Part shown: piece after piece, positions 13,497 to 16,720 of the stretch | Numbering within the stretch: the stretch's first letter is position 1 | Layout: each line of letters begins with the position of its first letter | Assembly (NCBI GenBank): GCA_964432465.1 | Contig: CAYSNI010000039.1 | Span: forward strand, 1 to 16,720 | DNA length: 16,720 nucleotides | Source of the DNA: JAHFLQ01 sp964432465 | GTDB taxonomy: Bacteria > Patescibacteriota > Minisyncoccia > UBA6257 > WO2-44-18 | Direction of reading: 5' to 3' | The notes under the pieces: generated by a model | Databases searched by the model: none | The model's input: only the letters and a program-made list of their open reading frames with translations | Told to the model about the DNA's origin: nothing | Made by a program: the position numbers and the translations under genes

Positions 13497-14222
13497 ATAA
13501 ATACGATTCTCCACAGTGAAGTCGGCGTAAGAAGAAGCCCGAATTTGCCCGCTAGTTATTAAATTATTTAAAGAGAAGAACAATTTATCGGAAGGAGCAA
13601 AGCGGGTGCTAAAAATAAGCTTTGCCCCTCTAGTTGGCGTCACGGTTAATTCCTGAGTTGCCTCCGCGTAAGAATAAACGCTAATTGTAATTGGCAGATC
13701 TTTAAGGCCACTGATTAGATTAGCAATAACTCTAAATTGACTCGCATCCAGTATTTCCTTAGCAATAATTGGCGTAAAATTCCGAGCATCATTAATTTTA
13801 GCAATTGTAGAACCTTCGGTATCCGGCGCCGTCATTATCGTCAGACCAGATCGGTTCACCCAAAAACAACCGACGGTGGTGCACCAGATCGCGAAACGCT
13901 CCGCGTCTGGACCTTGTAAAATTAGAACTCCCTTGGAGTAGTCTTTTTTTATACTTACTCCGTTAGTTTCGGCTGGCCAAGACAAAAGATTATCCAATCC
14001 AAGCAAACGGGATTCCCAATTTTTAGAAACTTCTGACTTTGCCAAATCCAAACTGACGATTCCGGATATTTCAATAGATTTTATTTTAAAAAATGAGGCG
14101 CGCGTAATAAAAGTGAAGAACAAGATAAAAATCAGTAGCACGATACCGATCGCTCCATAGAGTCTAATTCGAGATCGTTGCTGATGACGTTTTTTTTCTG
14201 CTTTTGATAAAAGTGCGCGCAT
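13488..14222 (-). CDS. ftsQ: FtsQ/DivIB-like cell division protein
   Basis: The product is 244 residues. It has a basic cytoplasmic N-terminus (KAEKKRHQQRSRIR), one transmembrane helix (about residues 21-41), then a POTRA-type start FFKIKSIEISG at about 44-54. The C-terminal beta domain ends with YADFTVENRIYLK, resembling the D-R-F-ENR-Y ending of FtsQ/DivIB proteins. FtsQ bridges FtsB and FtsL to the septal peptidoglycan machinery. A pair of cysteines (WCTTVGCFW) in the outer domain could form a disulfide. The start ATG 14222 is one base from the alr stop, so translation is probably coupled to alr. Divergence is high, but topology, length and gene context agree with the call. Confidence 0.8.
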   Translation of the reverse strand: MRALLSKAEKKRHQQRSRIRLYGAIGIVLLIFILFFTFITRASFFKIKSIEISGIVSLDLAKSEVSKNWESRLLGLDNLLSWPAETNGVSIKKDYSKGVLILQGPDAERFAIWCTTVGCFWVNRSGLTIMTAPDTEGSTIAKINDARNFTPIIAKEILDASQFRVIANLISGLKDLPITISVYSYAEATQELTVTPTRGAKLIFSTRFAPSDKLFFSLNNLITSGQIRASSYADFTVENRIYLK

Positions 14223-14223
14223 T

Positions 14224-15339
14224 TTAGAAAGTTACCCGCTCAATCAAGGGATTAATCCTAGTAATCACCTCATAATGACTGGCGCCCATTTTCCTCGCCA
14301 AGTCATACGCGGAAATTTCCGCACCGCCCTGCTTACCAATCAGCGTCGCGCGCGTGCCCCGCTCCGCCTTCACGCTACTGACGTCCACTACAATCATATC
14401 CATGGAAACCCGGCCGAGTACACGGCACTTCTTACCGCCAATCAACACCTCGCCTACGCCGGAAAGCGCCCGAGGATAGCCGTGCCAATACCCAATTGGG
14501 ATGATTGCCATTTTAGTCTGCCCGTCTATTTTTTCCGTTAGGTCATATCCGATATAATCCCCTTTTCTAAGTTTCTTTACTTCGCTGATTAGGGCATGCC
14601 AAGAAAGAACAGGCTTTAATTTTATCTTTGGCAGCTGGGCCATCAACTCCGGTGACGGCCAGAGACCGTAAAGACCAATGCCAACTCGAATGGCATCCAG
14701 ATGGTACTTCTTATTCAAAAAAGCGCCCCCGCTCGCCGCCGCGTGACGAACTAGATTCGTAAAACCCGCCTCCTCGAGTAAACACATCACTTTTTGAAAA
14801 ATCTTAAACTGATTTTCGGTAACGGTCGGGTAAGTCAGTTCTTTCGCGGAAGCGAAATGGGTGTAGACGCCCTTCAGTTTAATTTCTAATTTAAAATTTC
14901 TAATTTTTCTAATTACTTTCGGCATCTCTTCCGGATAAAAACCTTGCCGATGCATTCCGCTGTCTATCTTCAAGTGGAAGTTCGGCTTTTGCTTGGACTT
15001 AGCCAACTCTGCCAACGCTTCAAAGTTGGAAACAGTGATGGTGATCTTATTTTTAAAGGCGTTCACTAGATTGTTCTTGAAAGTCGGACCAAGAACAAGA
15101 ACAGTTTTTTTAATTCCCTCCTTGCGAAGCCGTTGACCTTCTACCACGCTGTCCACGCAAAAACCGTCCACGCCGGACTTGTCGGCAATCTTAGAAAAAG
15201 CGGAGATGCCATGGCCGTAAGCATTGGATTTTACCACCGCGAACAACTTAGTCTTCAGAGCCGAGAGTTCTTTAAAGACACCGATGTTGTGCTTGATGGC
15301 TCCGGAATTTATGTTTACAAATACTTTGTTTTGGGGCAT
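14224..15339 (-). CDS. alr: alanine racemase
   Basis: The product is 371 residues from ATG 15339, the usual length. The frame can be extended to 15516, but the first recognised residues (MPQNKVFVNINSGAIKHNI) fit the normal N-terminus, and the extension overlaps the divergent gene at 15398. Alr is a PLP enzyme that makes D-alanine for peptidoglycan. K37 in VVKSNAYGHG is the PLP-binding lysine (usually KANAYGHG). GIGLYGLWPS and VSMDMIVVDVSS are family blocks, and the second-domain catalytic tyrosine is probably that in YIGYDL. IPIGYWHGYPR replaces the usual GYADGYPR, a minor change. An AT-rich repeat-like stretch (14881-14914) encodes the linker RNFKLEIKLKG before YTHFASA. It forms an operon with ftsQ, one base downstream. 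Confidence 0.95.
   Translation of the reverse strand: MPQNKVFVNINSGAIKHNIGVFKELSALKTKLFAVVKSNAYGHGISAFSKIADKSGVDGFCVDSVVEGQRLRKEGIKKTVLVLGPTFKNNLVNAFKNKITITVSNFEALAELAKSKQKPNFHLKIDSGMHRQGFYPEEMPKVIRKIRNFKLEIKLKGVYTHFASAKELTYPTVTENQFKIFQKVMCLLEEAGFTNLVRHAAASGGAFLNKKYHLDAIRVGIGLYGLWPSPELMAQLPKIKLKPVLSWHALISEVKKLRKGDYIGYDLTEKIDGQTKMAIIPIGYWHGYPRALSGVGEVLIGGKKCRVLGRVSMDMIVVDVSSVKAERGTRATLIGKQGGAEISAYDLARKMGASHYEVITRINPLIERVTF
14881..14914. repeat. AATTTCTAATTT-type simple repeat inside alr
   Basis: AATTTCTAATTT, AAATTTCTAATTT and TTCTAATT occur in tandem, giving a very AT-rich stretch inside an otherwise balanced gene. It stays in frame and codes for K/L/I residues in a surface segment of alanine racemase. 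Confidence 0.5.
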
Positions 15340-15397
15340 AATTGGCTTAAGTTCCTTTAATTTAAACACAAAATAGCTGATTTGGAAAGGATGCGAC

Positions 15398-15919
15398 ATG
15401 ACGATTCCGGAGTTCCGGGATCGGCTTAGCAAGCTGCATCCCGTTCTGAAAGGCCTTCTTTTCACCCTGCTTGCTTGCGTCGTATTTTTTATTGAACGCT
15501 GGCTTTTCAAAAACATGGACAGCTTACGGTTCGAGGCTCACACGGCCTACCGGATCTATGACCTGGATACGATTCAGGGCGTTATAGAATTGGTAATCGT
15601 CGATCCAATCGAAGAGGAGTTCCTGTATCGCGGTCCGGTCTGGCTGATGGCGCTAGTAATCGCCTACGCGCTGAAAAAATATCAGAACGTGTGGCTAAAA
15701 ATTACTGCCTACCTTCCCTGTTTTCTACTTCTGTTTAGTCTCAACTATTTCTGGGCGTTTAATCATGCCTACTACCCTTATACAATCTTTGCTTTTGGCC
15801 TAGTCTGGGGTACCTGCGTGATCATTACCCGTAAGTTACACTATGCGATCATTTTGCATGCCGGTTCGAACGCGTTCGCGACGATCGGCCTGACCGTGAT
15901 TAATTATTTTTCAAACTAA
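15398..15919 (+). CDS. CPBP (CAAX-type) intramembrane metalloprotease
   Basis: ATG 15398 follows AAAGGA at six bases; the product is 173 residues with about four to five hydrophobic segments (for example 19-36, 60-70, 80-92, 104-120 and 127-142). Three motifs of the CPBP/Abi family are visible. They are EExxxR at residues 73-78 (EEEFLYRG), a histidine after an aromatic run (FWAFNH, H123) and HxxxN at 154-158 (HAGSN). These residues are the predicted metal and catalytic site of prenyl-endopeptidase-like proteases. At 173 residues it is at the short end for the family, but all motifs are present. The substrate is unknown; in bacteria such proteins act in peptide self-immunity or envelope processing. 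It is divergent from alr (58 bases apart) and has its own terminator. Confidence 0.85.
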   Translation: MTIPEFRDRLSKLHPVLKGLLFTLLACVVFFIERWLFKNMDSLRFEAHTAYRIYDLDTIQGVIELVIVDPIEEEFLYRGPVWLMALVIAYALKKYQNVWLKITAYLPCFLLLFSLNYFWAFNHAYYPYTIFAFGLVWGTCVIITRKLHYAIILHAGSNAFATIGLTVINYFSN

Positions 15920-15945
15920 ATCGACTCCAGATGGAGCCGATTTTT
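15918..15945 (+). terminator. terminator of the CPBP protease gene
   Basis: AAATCGACTCC (15918-15928) pairs with GGAGCCGATTT (15933-15943) with one A-C mismatch, an AGAT loop and a following T-run. The minus-strand read-through has only a short T-run, so its use by serS is doubtful. Confidence 0.8.
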
Positions 15946-15963
15946 ATCGTCCTATAGCTAGAA

Positions 15964-16720
15964 TTACTTAATCTCTTTGATTCCTGCGTACTTCTGCAAA
16001 ATTTTCGGCACTTTAATCGTCCCCTCCTTAGTCTGGTAGTTTTCCATAATCGCGATTAGTAAACGGCCGATGGCGAAAACGGTGGCGTCGTTCATATGCG
16101 CAAATTCCGATTTACCATTTTCGCGTCTAATTTTTGTACCCAAACGGCGGGCTTGATAATCCGTCATCCTATCGGCGGTGTGTGTTTCACGATATCTTCC
16201 CTGCCCGGGCATCCAAGTTTCTATATCAATCTGGCTGGCATCCGGCCCGCCCATATCACCGGTGCAGACTGCCACGACTTGATAGGGCAGCTCCAATACC
16301 TGTAAAAGATGCTCCTGAATCGCTACAATGAAATCCTGTTCCTTACGGGAATTTTCCGGAGCGGTGAAAGATTCAAACTCGATCTTATCGAACTGGTGCT
16401 GGCGCAAGATTCCTTTTACATCCTTGCCGTGTGAGCCGGCTTCCCGGCGAAAAGCGCTGGAAAAACCTACATAACGAAGCGGTAGCTGATCTTCGGGGAT
16501 GCTCTGGTCCATATGCATAGGACCGAGGGTGTGCTCGGCACTGCCGACGAGATAAAGATCGTCCTTTGGCAGATAGTAACGCTCCTCTTCCTGACCGGGA
16601 TCCAGACGAGCCATCCGCTTAAACACCTCCGGGCGGATCATCACCGGCGGAAGCACAGGAACGAAAGGCTTAGGTGAGTAGCCTTTCTCAATCTTCGCCG
16701 CTATTTTTTTCAAAAGTTTT
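15964..16720 (-). CDS. serS: seryl-tRNA synthetase, C-terminal catalytic part (runs off the window)
   Basis: About 252 C-terminal residues are visible; the frame continues past the window edge, so the TTG at 16713 is not a start. SerRS activates serine with ATP and charges tRNA-Ser. Class II motif 2 is seen as FSSAFRREAGSHGKDVKGILRQHQF, with the ATP-binding arginines, and motif 3 as NDATVFAIGRLLIAIMEN. Motif 3 is usually closer to N-G-S-G-L-A-V-G-R, so it is divergent, but the key GR is kept. DIETWMPGQGRYRETHT and DYQARRLGTK are also typical family blocks. The N-terminal coiled-coil arm that binds the long variable arm of tRNA-Ser would lie outside the window. Confidence 0.93.
   Translation of the reverse strand, partial: KLLKKIAAKIEKGYSPKPFVPVLPPVMIRPEVFKRMARLDPGQEEERYYLPKDDLYLVGSAEHTLGPMHMDQSIPEDQLPLRYVGFSSAFRREAGSHGKDVKGILRQHQFDKIEFESFTAPENSRKEQDFIVAIQEHLLQVLELPYQVVAVCTGDMGGPDASQIDIETWMPGQGRYRETHTADRMTDYQARRLGTKIRRENGKSEFAHMNDATVFAIGRLLIAIMENYQTKEGTIKVPKILQKYAGIKEIK

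Noticed and set aside
15340..15516. 59-residue N-terminal extension of alanine racemase
   Set aside because: The extension overlaps the start of the divergent CPBP gene and is basic and low-complexity. The family N-terminus begins at ATG 15339.
16711..16713. TTG 16713 as the serS start
   Set aside because: The reading frame continues upstream to the window edge, and the SerRS N-terminal coiled-coil and motif 1 regions must still precede it.
1..16720. CRISPR array, rRNA or tRNA genes, phage or defence genes
   Set aside because: No regularly spaced direct repeats, rRNA-like segments, cloverleaf patterns, integrase, transposase or defence motifs were seen by reading. A covariance-model search was not possible.

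Overview
The window looks like a chromosomal segment of a Candidate Phyla Radiation (Patescibacteria, probably Parcubacteria-like) bacterium. This is inferred from protein families that I associate with that group: a HerA/TraG-type ATPase preceded by a small helical protein, a polytopic GT-C-like protein, and a 119-residue conserved hypothetical. Very compact spacing and SD-less, apparently leaderless starts fit the same picture. No rRNA, tRNA or CRISPR array was seen.

Layout. (1) 1-1902, minus: the first 505 residues of a membrane-anchored conjugation/HerA-type ATPase and a 124-aa partner, probably one transcript. (2) 2060-2461, plus: a four-helix membrane protein, converging on ychF (2560-3588, minus) across a bidirectional terminator. 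The ychF start carries a miniature inverted-repeat element of about 110 bp. Behind it lies an untracked 40-aa membrane peptide gene (3762-3884, minus). (3) 3963-5090, plus: a P-loop kinase-like/CYTH fusion resembling eukaryotic Ttd14. (4) 5175-11493, plus: a fatty-acid beta-oxidation block with thiolase, a 135-aa membrane protein, a FadB/FadJ-like hydratase-dehydrogenase fusion and a VLCAD-like acyl-CoA dehydrogenase. Each gene has its own promoter, strong Shine-Dalgarno and intrinsic terminator. (5) 11508-13472: two divergent genes from back-to-back promoters, a conserved hypothetical (minus) and a GT-C-like membrane protein (plus). (6) 13488-15339, minus: alr and ftsQ, one base apart, for cell-wall precursor supply and division. 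(7) 15398-15919, plus: a CPBP intramembrane protease. (8) 15964 to the end, minus: the C-terminal catalytic core of seryl-tRNA synthetase.

Functionally, region 4 encodes the four chemical steps of a beta-oxidation turn (dehydrogenation, hydration, second dehydrogenation, thiolysis). No acyl-CoA synthetase or electron-transfer flavoprotein is present here, so fatty-acid activation and the electron acceptor must be encoded elsewhere, or the pathway serves another acyl-CoA. A beta-oxidation set is unexpected in a reduced CPR-type genome. The most striking structural observation is the element at the ychF start. Removing it together with one copy of a flanking ATGAA duplication restores a start codon seven bases after a TATAAT box, which is the spacing expected for a leaderless gene. 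The insertion seems to have created a 36-codon upstream reading frame ending just before the present ychF start.
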